From a virus: DNA of 64,000 nt. The position numbers and the translations under genes are program-made. Of this stretch, positions 1-7,048 are shown piece by piece (position 1 is the first letter of the stretch; the number at the start of each line of letters is the position of its first letter). The stretch covers positions 1 through 64,000 of IMG/VR virus record IMGVR_UViG_3300045141_000107; one strand, written 5' to 3'. Below the pieces are notes generated by a model. It was not told the DNA's origin and searched no databases. It saw only the letters and a list, made by a program, of their open reading frames with translations.

Positions 1-23
1 TGGTGCTGGTAGAGTCTTTCCAT
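1..23 (-). CDS. 5' end of a minus-strand gene (partial)
   Basis: An ATG at 23..21 begins a reading frame MERLYQH that runs off the left edge. It is preceded by a good ribosome binding site (AGGAGAAGAGGGC) and, about 45 bases further upstream, by the promoter at 69..98. Only seven codons are visible, so no function can be given. Confidence 0.6.
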
Positions 24-68
24 GCCCTCTTCTCCTGGGTTGCTACTTGCCTAGCCACACCCTGCCTA

Positions 69-98
69 AGTTTAGCAGGTAGGACCGTCCGGCTGCAA
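69..98 (-). promoter_or_regulatory. Promoter with GGAC-N-GTCC spacer palindrome
   Basis: Read on the minus strand, -35 TTGCAG is followed by an 18-base spacer and -10 TAAACT, then TTAGGCAGG. The spacer contains GGACGGTCC (82..90), a perfect inverted repeat around one base. The same layout recurs at 5175, 7014 and 28381. It would drive the gene starting at 23. Confidence 0.7.
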
Positions 99-365
99 CC
101 CCCCAGGAGTCTCTTGAAATGGGCTCCTCTCACGCCTGCGGAAGCAAGCAACGCTACAGAATATCTTCTCGCCGAAGTCAGGCGTTTCGCCCTTTTTCGC
201 CATCGCGTATCTGTGCATCATGGGCCTGCGTAGGTGGCACCAGTTGCATTCCGTCTTGGACGTAAAGTTCTTGTACCCCTGGCTGAAGAGTAGTGTGCCG
301 TTCTCGTCGTACGTCCCCACCAGCCGTATAGGAGTAGGTTTGCCAGGCTGACTTGCAGATGTCAC
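72..365 (-). CDS. Small protein with C-terminal Cys cluster
   Basis: Not a family I recognise. Residues CNWC and, 23 residues later, CSVAC form a probable zinc site, followed by a basic stretch. The GTG start at 365 has a GGAGAG site 7 bases upstream; a GTG at 389 is also possible. The first two thirds overlap, in the +1 frame, the tail of the upstream zinc-ribbon ORF (178..444), whose downstream residues look unlike protein. The two may be one gene split by a frameshift, or a read-through overlap. The same arrangement recurs at 12.6, 14.6 and 17.3 kb. Confidence 0.5.
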   Translation of the reverse strand: MTSASQPGKPTPIRLVGTYDENGTLLFSQGYKNFTSKTECNWCHLRRPMMHRYAMAKKGETPDFGEKIFCSVACFRRRERSPFQETPGGLQPDGPTC

Positions 366-444
366 AGATAATCTCTCCACCTGGCACACTCATGCCGCAA
401 TCAACACAGAGCCCCTTGGGGAACTCATCATACATCTGGCTCAT
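178..444 (-). CDS. Zinc-ribbon protein
   Basis: Begins MSQMYDEF, with GAGGAGG just upstream and its start overlapping the stop of the preceding gene. LCVDCG and, 11 residues on, CDIC make a compact four-cysteine zinc ribbon in the first 40 residues. Beyond that the sequence is low in hydrophobic pattern and overlaps a second ORF (72..365) in the +1 frame. The N-terminal ribbon is convincing; the C-terminal half may be an out-of-frame continuation. Confidence 0.55.
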   Translation of the reverse strand: MSQMYDEFPKGLCVDCGMSVPGGEIICDICKSAWQTYSYTAGGDVRRERHTTLQPGVQELYVQDGMQLVPPTQAHDAQIRDGEKGRNA

Positions 445-649
445 TAGCCTCCTCACGCAGTCGTTCCAGCAATGCATCAGTCATCTCTGGCACAAACTCA
501 ATGTCAATTACCGCGTGGTATTGGTCATCCCAACTATGCTTGGCCCGGATGCCGACAAAAGCCACCCTGAGCTCTCGCTCAATCTCAATAAGCTGAGCAG
601 CTACAATGTCAGCAAACGCATCTCGCCAATCATCGGAAGGTGCAATCAC
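428..649 (-). CDS. Hypothetical 73-aa protein
   Basis: Starts with GTG at 649, overlapping the previous stop (TAGTG), and ends 17 bases inside the next gene. The sequence is soluble and rich in E/R, with an amphipathic helix DIVAAQLIEIERELR near residue 15 and a second helix at the C terminus (DALLERLREEANEP). No family recognised. Translational coupling with both neighbours suggests it belongs to one early operon. Confidence 0.65.
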   Translation of the reverse strand: MIAPSDDWRDAFADIVAAQLIEIERELRVAFVGIRAKHSWDDQYHAVIDIEFVPEMTDALLERLREEANEPDV

Positions 650-1035
650 TACCCGTCCCGCCTTGCGGCTTCTTCTTCAAACTGGCTGATAATAGCATCC
701 ACCACACCAATCGCAGTGCTTACACCCATGAGATGTTCGTCTTCGTCCGGGTTCTCATCATCACTGGCTTTGAACAGCCCCTCCGGTACCTCGTCTTCCC
801 AGTAGTCAAGGGCCTCAGATGGGGTAGCATCTTCCCAGACAGACCACGTCGCTGTGCCATCCATCGTTGCCAGCAGCATGCGGAACGCAGACCGCTCGAT
901 AAATCGCCATTGCGCTTGGTTCCACTGGTAGTTGTGCTGGACCTTACCAGTGTCTTTGTGCTCGCTATCCCATTGGCCCGCCTTACTTAGGTCGAAGCCA
1001 ATCAGCAATCGGGGGCCAGTTACCAAGTCTGTCAT
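649..1035 (-). CDS. Hypothetical acidic 128-aa protein
   Basis: Start taken at ATG 1035, which overlaps the upstream stop (ATGA). The protein has a central Trp-rich part (QWNQAQWRF, TWSVWED) and an acidic stretch DDENPDEDEH, then a hydrophobic helix STAIGVVDAIISQFEEE. No domain recognised. Coupled to the gene on each side. Confidence 0.65.
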   Translation of the reverse strand: MTDLVTGPRLLIGFDLSKAGQWDSEHKDTGKVQHNYQWNQAQWRFIERSAFRMLLATMDGTATWSVWEDATPSEALDYWEDEVPEGLFKASDDENPDEDEHLMGVSTAIGVVDAIISQFEEEAARRDG

Positions 1036-1238
1036 TTCACTGCCGCTCCTGGGGTAAAGTCGTTGTCCGCCCAACGCACAAACATCTCAGCAAATGAGAT
1101 GTAATCTTTCTTACTGCTGTCACTAAGCGGACTTGCTTCCACGTGCTCGACATACTCGTCAAGCAACTCATACAGCCTGTTGATGCTGCGCAACCTGGGC
1201 ATCACCTTGCACTCCTGTTGGTTAGGCACACTTGCCAT
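1032..1238 (-). CDS. Core-binding-domain-like small protein
   Basis: 68 residues with the pattern LLDEYVEHVEASPLSDSSKKDY followed by FVRWADNDFTPG. This pattern resembles the N-terminal SAM-like core-binding domain of tyrosine recombinases, here standing alone without a catalytic domain. Such stand-alone versions are found in phage early regions; their role is unclear. A TATACT box lies five bases before the ATG, so the message is probably leaderless. The +1-frame context gives no sign of a lost catalytic part downstream. Confidence 0.6.
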   Translation of the reverse strand: MASVPNQQECKVMPRLRSINRLYELLDEYVEHVEASPLSDSSKKDYISFAEMFVRWADNDFTPGAAVK

Positions 1239-1274
1239 GCCACAGTATAGCAAGGTGATACTCCCACGTGCCTC

Positions 1275-1799
1275 TTAGTTAGCCATCCAGAGACCGGTGC
1301 CGCCAGTAGTCATCTCGTTGTCCCCGATGAATCCCTCTAGGCACGCGAAGCAGATGTACACAAAAGTACCATAGGTCTCTACCCTGATAGGTGTGCTACC
1401 ACACTCATCGTTATCCGGGATATTGACAGCCTGGGCATCGTCTATTGGGTGTAGGAACTCAATCGACCTGTACTTGTAGTTTGTCCGTCCACCACAGCCA
1501 GCACACTTGTGCGGGTAGTACGGGTCCTCCTCCAGGGTGTCGTTGTAGTAGGGGCCTTCCCACCACAACCCGTACTTGTCTTTGTTGGCCTTCAAGACCT
1601 CTTCGATCTGGTCTGAAGTAAGTACCTCGCTGGCGACTGGTACCAACCAGTCACACTCTGGTTGCGCTGGCGGATGATGCCAGGATACCAATGCCTCGGA
1701 CTGTAAGCCCTTCTCAGCCTCTTGGGCCTGGGCAAAATCCCCGTTCACCCACACCAAAAACGAACACCATTTCTTAACCTCTGTACCTGTTTGGGCCAT
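1275..1799 (-). CDS. Zinc-binding hypothetical protein
   Basis: 174 residues from ATG 1799. It has KCAGCGG near residue 105 and a second pair (CFAC) near residue 155, spaced like a split zinc ribbon, around a region rich in aromatic residues (WWEGPYY, EDPYYPHK). TATACT lies five bases before the ATG (TATACTTAGGCATG), which fits a leaderless start. Function unknown. Confidence 0.6.
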   Translation of the reverse strand: MAQTGTEVKKWCSFLVWVNGDFAQAQEAEKGLQSEALVSWHHPPAQPECDWLVPVASEVLTSDQIEEVLKANKDKYGLWWEGPYYNDTLEEDPYYPHKCAGCGGRTNYKYRSIEFLHPIDDAQAVNIPDNDECGSTPIRVETYGTFVYICFACLEGFIGDNEMTTGGTGLWMAN

Positions 1800-1824
1800 G
1801 CCTAAGTATACCACGCCAGAGGTT

Positions 1825-2139
1825 CTAGTAGCCATCACCAGGAGATGCCCAGAAGATGTCGCTGAGCATGCCCTCAAACACATCGGACAGGAAATCGTCA
1901 AAGTACTCGAAGCCAGTTGCTTTGACTACAGCCTCTCGTTCACTATCTTCACCCATAGCTATGATTTCCTTCTCGTCATGGGACAGTTGCTGTGCCTGAG
2001 TTTCGAAGATTATCAGGCTAGCTGTCATCCACAGCGGTACATCGAAGTCTTCCCGCATGCGCATGTCGTTGTCGAACGAGATGTGCTCAATGCACTCGAA
2101 CACATTGGGGTATTTAGTCTGGAAGTCCGTGCGAAGCAT
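1825..2139 (-). CDS. Hypothetical 104-aa protein
   Basis: The ATG at 2139 has a strong AGGAG site (CAGGAGTGAAG); the start overlaps the previous gene by 26 bases. The protein is acidic and rich in F, D and E, with a final GYFDDFLSDVFEGML-type amphipathic run. No family recognised. Confidence 0.65.
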   Translation of the reverse strand: MLRTDFQTKYPNVFECIEHISFDNDMRMREDFDVPLWMTASLIIFETQAQQLSHDEKEIIAMGEDSEREAVVKATGFEYFDDFLSDVFEGMLSDIFWASPGDGY

Positions 2140-2353
2140 CTTCACTCCTGATAAAGTGTATTTCCTGTACCCACCCCGGTGGGAACTCATCAATGTGATT
2201 GATGTCATCTTTGAGACACTGAATAAAGTGTGTCAAGCAGAGCGCCCACAGTTGGTACTGCTCTGGCCCCGTAGGGTATGTGACACGAACTTGGGCAGGA
2301 AACTTACACTGGTTCTTTCTAGCACTGTTCAAGCCGAAGATTTGGCAGTTCAT
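2114..2353 (-). CDS. Hypothetical 79-aa protein
   Basis: Begins MNCQIFGLNS and overlaps the SLOG gene upstream by an ATGA-type junction at 2350-2353. It contains three scattered cysteines but no clear zinc motif. Function unknown; placed in the same operon by overlaps on both sides. Confidence 0.6.
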   Translation of the reverse strand: MNCQIFGLNSARKNQCKFPAQVRVTYPTGPEQYQLWALCLTHFIQCLKDDINHIDEFPPGWVQEIHFIRSEDASHGLPD

Positions 2354-2745
2354 GGCATAATTATCCGCTCTCCAAAGCTGTTGACTAGTATAGCAGGAAT
2401 ATGGGCACGGCGTGCCTGCTTCAGCATATCTGCGGTGCCCTTGCTGTTGACGATGTCATCATGGAATGCCGCGACCAGATTTGGGTGTTCTTCCAGCATC
2501 TCGCGGTTACGGATTGGACCCGCTGCCCTATGGTATTGGTCCCAGTCAGCAGGGTGTGGGTGCACTTCAAAGCCCAACCTCTTCGCATGGGCATCTGCAA
2601 TGCTGTCCACACCACGTGCGGCCCCATGCACCACGATGGGGTGCTGGTTGCGGAAGGACCACAACACAGACCACACCGAGAGCTTTTGGGCTTCATCATC
2701 CATCGACCAGTTACGGTCTCCGGTGACCAGAAGCACAAAGGTCAT
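2350..2745 (-). CDS. SLOG/DUF2493 family protein (YspA-like)
   Basis: Rossmann-like protein of the DUF2493 branch of the SLOG superfamily. It starts with FVLLVTGDRNW, has the glycine-rich motif VVHGAARGVDSIADAHAK, then a conserved WDQYHRAAGPIRNREML and a final Ile/Val strand. The full-length domain fills the 131 residues from ATG 2745. SLOG proteins bind nucleotides or nucleotide-derived ligands; for DUF2493 the ligand is not established. Such genes are frequent in phage accessory regions. Confidence 0.85.
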   Translation of the reverse strand: MTFVLLVTGDRNWSMDDEAQKLSVWSVLWSFRNQHPIVVHGAARGVDSIADAHAKRLGFEVHPHPADWDQYHRAAGPIRNREMLEEHPNLVAAFHDDIVNSKGTADMLKQARRAHIPAILVNSFGERIIMP

Positions 2746-2987
2746 ACGTAGGTAATTACCCACTCCTGTTGCTGATGCACGGGGTCTAGCCGTGATGCCT
2801 CTAGTTCCAGCATAATGTGCGGCAAACAGAGAGGTACTGAATCGCCGCCATCATAGGATGCCATGTAGTACGCTGGCATCCCACACACCTGCCCGCCGAA
2901 AGTGGCGTCCTCGCAGGTGTACTTATTCGGCGGGTTTTGCGGGATGGGGGTTCCTTCGGACTCGGGCAAGGGTGCTCTTCCTCTCAT
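2742..2987 (-). CDS. Cys/His-rich hypothetical protein
   Basis: About 80 residues. TCEDATFGGQVCG and SVPLCLPH look like a zinc site (Cys, Cys, Cys, His). It overlaps the ATG of the SLOG gene. The start is uncertain: ATG 2987 gives a 65-base overlap with the preceding gene, and a later alternative start is possible. Confidence 0.5.
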   Translation of the reverse strand: MRGRAPLPESEGTPIPQNPPNKYTCEDATFGGQVCGMPAYYMASYDGGDSVPLCLPHIMLELEASRLDPVHQQQEWVITYV

Positions 2988-3285
2988 TTTTGAACGCCGC
3001 GTCATGTTCCACACGCGCAGCATAGATAGCATTCTCATAGTTATCCTGGGCAGCAGTTACTTCGTCGTCCACTGCCTTGATGTAGCCGCGCATATATTCC
3101 AGCACCCTGATACTGCGCTGCACCAACACATCGTTTCTTGGCAGTGTTTCAATGTCGCGCTTGATTGCGCTAACCATCTGCAACAGAGCGCGCTTGCGCA
3201 TCAATGCTTTGCTGTAGCGCGAGTTAGCCTCGTCCTTGTCGGGCGGCTGCGCTACCACTTCTTGTGCTTGGGTTGGTTGTGCCAT
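2923..3285 (-). CDS. Coiled-coil hypothetical protein
   Basis: 120 residues beginning MAQPTQAQEVV. The middle (residues about 25-95) is a long charged helix with KALMRKRALLQMVSAIKRD and YMRGYIKAVDDEVT, probably a coiled coil; the C terminus is basic and Pro-rich. TATAAT lies six bases before the ATG (3292..3297), so transcription likely starts at the start codon. Function unknown. Confidence 0.65.
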   Translation of the reverse strand: MAQPTQAQEVVAQPPDKDEANSRYSKALMRKRALLQMVSAIKRDIETLPRNDVLVQRSIRVLEYMRGYIKAVDDEVTAAQDNYENAIYAARVEHDAAFKNERKSTLARVRRNPHPAKPAE

Positions 3286-3336
3286 GTGTGCATTATAGCC
3301 TTGGGATTGTCTGGGTAACCATCTGGGCAAAAGAAA

Positions 3337-3362
3337 AGGCAGGTAGCCTGCACTACCTGCCT
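3337..3362 (-). terminator. Rho-independent-type terminator
   Basis: A perfect 10-bp stem (AGGCAGGTAG pairing with CTACCTGCCT) around a six-base loop, followed on the minus strand by TTTTCTTTT. It lies 26 bases after the stop of the 3388..3597 gene and before the leaderless start at 3285, so it separates two transcription units. Confidence 0.85.
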
Positions 3363-3387
3363 CTCTTTCCCTCCCCCTGGTCAAGAT

Positions 3388-3597
3388 TTACTGTGCGATA
3401 GCCCCAAAAACGATTGCTGGAATCGTCTTGTCAAGTCTGGTAGAGTGAACAACCATTTCGCTGCCGTTGTTACCTCCCCACTCCACCTTTACACTGAGGT
3501 CGCCATTGGGTAGCGGTGTGATGAGGATGTTCCCACGTTGGGAGTATTGGACCAGGGTTGGTTCCTGGTCCTCCACGCCTTTGTAGTGACGAGGCAT
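3388..3597 (-). CDS. Hypothetical beta-rich 69-aa protein
   Basis: Starts immediately after the acidic-tail gene (stop 3598, start 3597). Alternating hydrophobic pattern (NILITPLPNGDLSVKVEW) suggests a small beta fold. No family recognised. Last gene before the terminator at 3337..3362. Confidence 0.6.
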   Translation of the reverse strand: MPRHYKGVEDQEPTLVQYSQRGNILITPLPNGDLSVKVEWGGNNGSEMVVHSTRLDKTIPAIVFGAIAQ

Positions 3598-3924
3598 TTA
3601 CTCCTCGTCCTCCTCTTCTTCGGCTTCCTCATCCTCAGCCTCTTCGTCTTCGTCTTCGGCCTCCTCGTCTTCTTCCTCTTCCTCTTCGGGCTCCGGCTCG
3701 GGGGCCTTGTAGGCTGAGATGAGTTGGCACGGGCGACGGTAACCCGTCAGCTTGGTGCTGAGCTGAAGCAGCACTTGCAGGTCGGCAATGACCTCGCTCG
3801 TACCGTGCTTCGCCAGGAAGGCCTCGGTACGGCGCTTCATAAGCGCCTCAGCCTCTGGTGTCTTCCACTCCGGTAGTGGACGCTTGGCTTTGGCCGTCTT
3901 CACAGCCGTCTTCGCTACTGCCAC
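3598..3924 (-). CDS. Protein with long acidic C-terminal tail
   Basis: 108 residues: a basic N terminus (AVKTAKAKRPLPEW), a helical middle (residues 25-65) and a final 35 residues that are almost only E and D with a few A. One of five proteins in this window with acidic/alanine-lysine tracts. Acidic tails of this type mimic nucleic acid or mediate contacts with basic partners, but no function can be assigned. Confidence 0.65.
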   Translation of the reverse strand: MAVAKTAVKTAKAKRPLPEWKTPEAEALMKRRTEAFLAKHGTSEVIADLQVLLQLSTKLTGYRRPCQLISAYKAPEPEPEEEEEEDEEAEDEDEEAEDEEAEEEEDEE

Positions 3925-3991
3925 GTAAATCTCCTCTGCGCAATGCGTGCGCCCGCCTTGTCAGTATCTTGTGCCCGCCTGGTGCACATAG

Positions 3992-4117
3992 CTACATAAT
4001 ACAGCCCCAGAGTTCCCTGTGCAATGCCAGTTTAGAGGCGACCGCCTCTAGCACTTCTTTCAACGCTTGTTGGAAATGCACTTCATGCACTGAAGGTTTG
4101 GATTCCTGAGCTTGCAT
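3992..4117 (-). CDS. Possible 41-aa protein
   Basis: An ATG at 4117 with a GGGAGAG site 3 bases upstream opens MQAQESKPSVHEVHF and a helix QQALKEVLEAVASKLALH. It overlaps the small zinc-ribbon ORF 4060..4203 in another frame. An 18-base inverted repeat (4032..4049) lies inside. Tentative. Confidence 0.35.
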   Translation of the reverse strand: MQAQESKPSVHEVHFQQALKEVLEAVASKLALHRELWGCIM

Positions 4118-4203
4118 AACTCTCCCTGGAGTACCCTATGAGCCACGATCTGGACTCCGCAGGTAGAGCAGTAATGGAAACACACTCCATTAGATACAAT
4201 CAT
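4060..4203 (-). CDS. Small zinc-ribbon protein (47 aa)
   Basis: Starts with ATG 4203 overlapping the stop of the KTSC-like gene (TGATG). CSTCG and, 24 residues on, CMKC give a four-cysteine zinc ribbon, with an extra Cys at about residue 30. Typical of the many small zinc-ribbon proteins in this phage. No function known. Confidence 0.5.
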   Translation of the reverse strand: MIVSNGVCFHYCSTCGVQIVAHRVLQGELCKLRNPNLQCMKCISNKR

Positions 4204-4511
4204 CAGACAATATCCTCTACCGGAAATTGCTTCAGGTTACTGATGAATGTGCCGGGACTAGGATGCTTAGCAAGCTCACAACACAGCTTGGGATTGAAGC
4301 TGTCACCTAGCTTGTAAGCATACCCCTTGCGTCCTTGGCGGAAGATCACCACCAGTGCTTTCATCCTGGTGTTGCGGCCTACGAACATGATGTGCGAAGG
4401 CTCACGGATCACGTGCCCATGGACAGTGAGGTTGCGGAGGGGGGCGTTATTTGCCTTCCCGCCCCCCTCCTCCTCGACAGCAAGCCGCGGAGGCACCTTG
4501 CTGTGAGTCAT
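4203..4511 (-). CDS. KTSC-domain-like protein
   Basis: 102 residues. The C-terminal part (KALVVIFRQGRKGYAYKLG, then a helix, then SPGTFISNLKQF) matches the layout of KTSC domains: a strand pair ending in a Y-x-Y-like signature, a helix, and G-x-F-x-x-x-I. KTSC is a small domain of unknown role frequent in phages and plasmids. The N terminus is loosely structured. The gene starts directly after the hairpin at 4519..4553. Confidence 0.55.
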   Translation of the reverse strand: MTHSKVPPRLAVEEEGGGKANNAPLRNLTVHGHVIREPSHIMFVGRNTRMKALVVIFRQGRKGYAYKLGDSFNPKLCCELAKHPSPGTFISNLKQFPVEDIV

Positions 4512-4518
4512 TAAGAGA

Positions 4519-4553
4519 GGCCCGCTCCCAAGAGGGCAAAGAGGGAGCGGGCC
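4519..4553 (-). terminator. GC-rich hairpin before gene start
   Basis: An 11-bp perfect stem (GGCCCGCTCCC pairing with GGGAGCGGGCC) and a 13-base loop lie between the stop of 4582..4872 and the ATG at 4511. On the minus strand it is followed only by TCTCTTAATG, a weak U run, so it could be a terminator, an attenuator or a structure that controls translation of the next gene. Confidence 0.55.
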
Positions 4554-4581
4554 ATCTCAACCACAGTGGGTGGTCGGCAAG

Positions 4582-4872
4582 TCACCCTGCTGCTTTTGTA
4601 ACTATAGCACGGCGGTGTTTCTGTGTGTGCCTGCATTCCCCGACCAGTATCCTCCGCTCCTTCATGAATTTAGACCATATTATCACTATAATACGCGCGC
4701 ATGTAGGCTTATTCCTGCACAGCGCTTCCGTTATCGCTCGCTCGTTAGTGAGACCAAACAGCTCTGGTGTTCCCCAGACAGTGATAACATATGGGCGTGC
4801 TGAAACACGCACCATCACTCGCCAACCGTGACGCTTGCCGTCGTCTGCACGGTATAGCACATCTACAATCAT
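4582..4872 (-). CDS. Hypothetical 96-aa protein
   Basis: MIVDVLYRADDGKRHGW, then beta-rich VMVRVSARPYVITVWG, then a helix and a basic C terminus. No family recognised. It sits between the gene 4881..5165 and the hairpin at 4519..4553. Confidence 0.55.
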   Translation of the reverse strand: MIVDVLYRADDGKRHGWRVMVRVSARPYVITVWGTPELFGLTNERAITEALCRNKPTCARIIVIIWSKFMKERRILVGECRHTQKHRRAIVTKAAG

Positions 4873-4880
4873 ATTGCCCT

Positions 4881-5165
4881 CTAACGCAGTGCGTCTACTT
4901 CACTCCAGTGTGAGTCCATCACGTATATACCCATCAGCTTGGCTGCACGTGATATCTCACCCCTACCCACATCACTGCGGTCTGTGGTAGTTACGTTGCC
5001 GACTATTATACGCAGGTGATAACGTTGCTTCTCAATAGGTCGAACGAAAAAGTGTCTGTCGGTGCCACCCCCTCTTGGTTGTTCATGCCACAATATAGCA
5101 TCCACGGGCTGACGTGCTTGCCCGTGTGTCAGCATCATCTTGCTGCGGCCAACGTATGTAAACAT
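4881..5165 (-). CDS. Hypothetical 94-aa protein
   Basis: Contains HFFVRPIEKQRYHLRIIVGNVTTTDRSD, an alternating beta-like segment. The start could be ATG 5165, only 9 bases after the -10 box of the promoter at 5175..5204, or one of two in-frame ATGs at 5138 and 5135. No family recognised. Confidence 0.6.
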   Translation of the reverse strand: MFTYVGRSKMMLTHGQARQPVDAILWHEQPRGGGTDRHFFVRPIEKQRYHLRIIVGNVTTTDRSDVGRGEISRAAKLMGIYVMDSHWSEVDALR

Positions 5166-5174
5166 ACCTGCCTA

Positions 5175-5204
5175 AGTGTAGCTGCTGGAGACGTCCCTGT
5201 GCAA
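5175..5204 (-). promoter_or_regulatory. Promoter with spacer motif GGGACGTC
   Basis: Minus strand: -35 TTGCAC, 18-base spacer AGGGACGTCTCCAGCAGC, -10 TACACT, then TTAGGCAGG. Spacer and downstream bases match the promoter at 7014..7043 closely (GGGAC, CCAGCAGC). Drives the gene at 5165. Confidence 0.7.
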
Positions 5205-5243
5205 GCGGTAAGGGAGCGGAGTGCTATCTCCGCCCCCACCCTA

Positions 5244-6254
5244 CTAGTCGGCGTCCGCAGCCACGGCGCGGATGATGCGGTAGGTACCCGCTTCCGCGTT
5301 ATGCCCCATCGCCAGCTTGAGCTCAGCCGCGTGGTTGTGAATCCACCCGATGTTCATGCTGGTGAAGTTGCGGTCCTTCTCGGACAAGGTGGTACCGTTG
5401 TCCTTGGCCCAATCACGCTGCAAGCGCTTGGCCCGCAGAATCACGTTCTCGGGCTTGCCAGGGCCGTCCGCCTGGTTGACCTGCGACTTGGTCACCTCTT
5501 TCAGCGCCTGGTACACAAAGTACCGTTTCGTGGCGTAGGTCGCGGGGTTACCCCAACCTGAGGTGTCAACCGCAGGAGCCTTGGGCTTCTTGGTTGCAGT
5601 CGCCGTCTTGGCCTTGGTAGGTCGAGCCTCTGGCTCTTCCTCTTCCGGGTACTCGTCGTCCTCGTCAGCAGCCGCACGCTTGGCGACGGGCTTGGTCTTG
5701 GTCGCGGCCTTGGCGACGGGCTTGCGCACCACCACCTCTTCCTCTTCCTCCTCATCCTCATCGTCTTCGTCGTCCTCATCCTCGTCGTCCTCTTCGACAA
5801 CGGGGCGGCGAGCCTTGACGGGCGCTGCTTTCTTGGCAGGCGCAGCCGCTTTCTTCGCGGCGGGCTTGGCGACGACTACCTCTTCCTCTTCCTCGTCGTC
5901 CTCTTCGTCGTCCTCATCGTCTTCGTCGTCGTCATCCTCTTCGGCTACGACGCGCTTGGCCGTCTTCGCGGGGGCCTTTGCAACGACCTTAGCGGGGCGC
6001 TTGGGGGCAGGCTCTTCGTCCTCCTCCTCGTCCTCCTCATCTTCGTCGCCTTCGTCCTCCCCATCGGTGTCTTCCTCGACCTCGTCGTCCTCCTCGTCTT
6101 CGACCTCGGTCGCACCACTGGACTGCTCCATTGCCTTGGCGCAATCTGCGTGGAACGGGTCGTCGTCGATAATCACTGGCTTGCCATTGGTAATCGGCTT
6201 GTCACACAGCGTGCAGACCACCTGTGTCTTGCTCTTGCTCTTTGCTTCGGCCAT
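5244..6254 (-). CDS. Acidic/Ala-Lys-rich protein with N-terminal zinc motif
   Basis: 336 residues in three parts. Residues about 13-40 hold CTLCDKP and FHADC, a half-LIM-like zinc site. Residues about 50-225 alternate E/D blocks with AKKAAAPAKKAAP-type basic blocks like histone-H1 tails. The last 105 residues form a compact domain (YATKRYFVYQALKEVTKSQV, RLQRDWAKDNG). The layout suggests a DNA- or protein-binding scaffold, but the C-terminal domain is unknown to me. A plus-strand poly-Ser ORF over the same DNA is its shadow. Good AGGAG site upstream of ATG 6254. Confidence 0.75.
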   Translation of the reverse strand: MAEAKSKSKTQVVCTLCDKPITNGKPVIIDDDPFHADCAKAMEQSSGATEVEDEEDDEVEEDTDGEDEGDEDEEDEEEDEEPAPKRPAKVVAKAPAKTAKRVVAEEDDDDEDDEDDEEDDEEEEEVVVAKPAAKKAAAPAKKAAPVKARRPVVEEDDEDEDDEDDEDEEEEEEVVVRKPVAKAATKTKPVAKRAAADEDDEYPEEEEPEARPTKAKTATATKKPKAPAVDTSGWGNPATYATKRYFVYQALKEVTKSQVNQADGPGKPENVILRAKRLQRDWAKDNGTTLSEKDRNFTSMNIGWIHNHAAELKLAMGHNAEAGTYRIIRAVAADAD

Positions 6255-6284
6255 TAGCCCGCTAATTCTCCTTCGAAAGGCTGG

Positions 6285-6659
6285 TCATTTACCCAATTTC
6301 TTCAGTGCCTTACGGTCACGCACCATACCAGCGATGACGGTGTGTACCTTGCACTCTGGCGAACACCTCTCTAGCTTCTCAGCTACCACGTGTGTAGCAA
6401 TCACCCGCTTAGCTCCTGCCACGTCAGCCGCAAGCTCTTGTGCATTGCGTTTGTGTGTAGGTAAGTTGGCGGCGGCCACAGCACAGTTTAGCAATCCCCT
6501 GTTCCCTTTGGCAAGGGGGGTTGGAACTGAACTGCGGAACTGAGCAGCTTTGCGACGTGTCTCTTTGGCTTCATCTACATCTACAGGTACGAACTTGATG
6601 ATGTAGAAGATAAACGCTATCAGCGCAAGCCCGATAACTGTTTCTTCGCCATGTCCCAC
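6285..6659 (-). CDS. Membrane-anchored hypothetical protein
   Basis: A single N-terminal membrane segment (IGLALIAFIFYIIKFV, residues 9-24) followed by a basic 95-residue cytoplasmic-type domain. The C-terminal ERCSPECKVH pair of cysteines could bind metal. Start overlaps the stop of the upstream gene at 6659. Confidence 0.6.
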   Translation of the reverse strand: MGHGEETVIGLALIAFIFYIIKFVPVDVDEAKETRRKAAQFRSSVPTPLAKGNRGLLNCAVAAANLPTHKRNAQELAADVAGAKRVIATHVVAEKLERCSPECKVHTVIAGMVRDRKALKKLGK

Positions 6660-6961
6660 TAGTATACGGGGTCCAGTGCTGCCTCCAGGTCCTCGATAAT
6701 CTCTACTACCTCTTCAGCCGTCTCCGCCCCTTCAAAAGTGCAACTGTTCACCTCGGCCAAGATGCTCATCATACCAGCATTACGGGGCCAGAAATATGGC
6801 TTATCCGCATGCGCTGCAATCACCTCTGCGCTTGGATTCATCAGCGTCTCCACTGTTTTATACAAACGCAGCCTGCTCTCAGCAAAGTCTAGCACAAGGA
6901 ACGTGTCGCCACCCTCCCTGCCAATAAACAGGCGCTCTTCAGGCTTGCTACCTATCTGCAT
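6659..6961 (-). CDS. Hypothetical 100-aa protein
   Basis: Starts MQIGSKPEERLFIGREGG with an AAAGGAG site. Beta strands then a helical, acidic C terminus (AETAEEVVEIIEDLEAAL). No family recognised. First gene after the promoter at 7014..7043, with a leader of about 45 bases. Confidence 0.65.
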   Translation of the reverse strand: MQIGSKPEERLFIGREGGDTFLVLDFAESRLRLYKTVETLMNPSAEVIAAHADKPYFWPRNAGMMSILAEVNSCTFEGAETAEEVVEIIEDLEAALDPVY

Positions 6962-7013
6962 AGGTCTCCTTTATTTAGTTGTACAAGTGCGGCACCACAA
7001 AGTGCCTAACCAA

Positions 7014-7043
7014 AGTATGGCTGCTGGACTGTCCCAGCGGCAA
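7014..7043 (-). promoter_or_regulatory. Promoter with spacer motif GGGACAGTCC
   Basis: Minus strand: -35 TTGCCG, 18-base spacer containing GGGACAGTCC and CCAGCAGC, -10 CATACT followed by TTGGTTA. Preceded by AGGG. The whole block from AGGGTTGC to CATACTTTGGTT is shared with the promoter at 28381..28410. Drives 6659..6961. Confidence 0.75.
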
Positions 7044-7048
7044 CCCTG

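Noticed and set aside
5563-6543. Plus-strand ORF with very long Ser runs
   Set aside because: It is the opposite-strand image of GAG/GAC-rich codons in the acidic gene 5244..6254; no ribosome site and no plausible fold.
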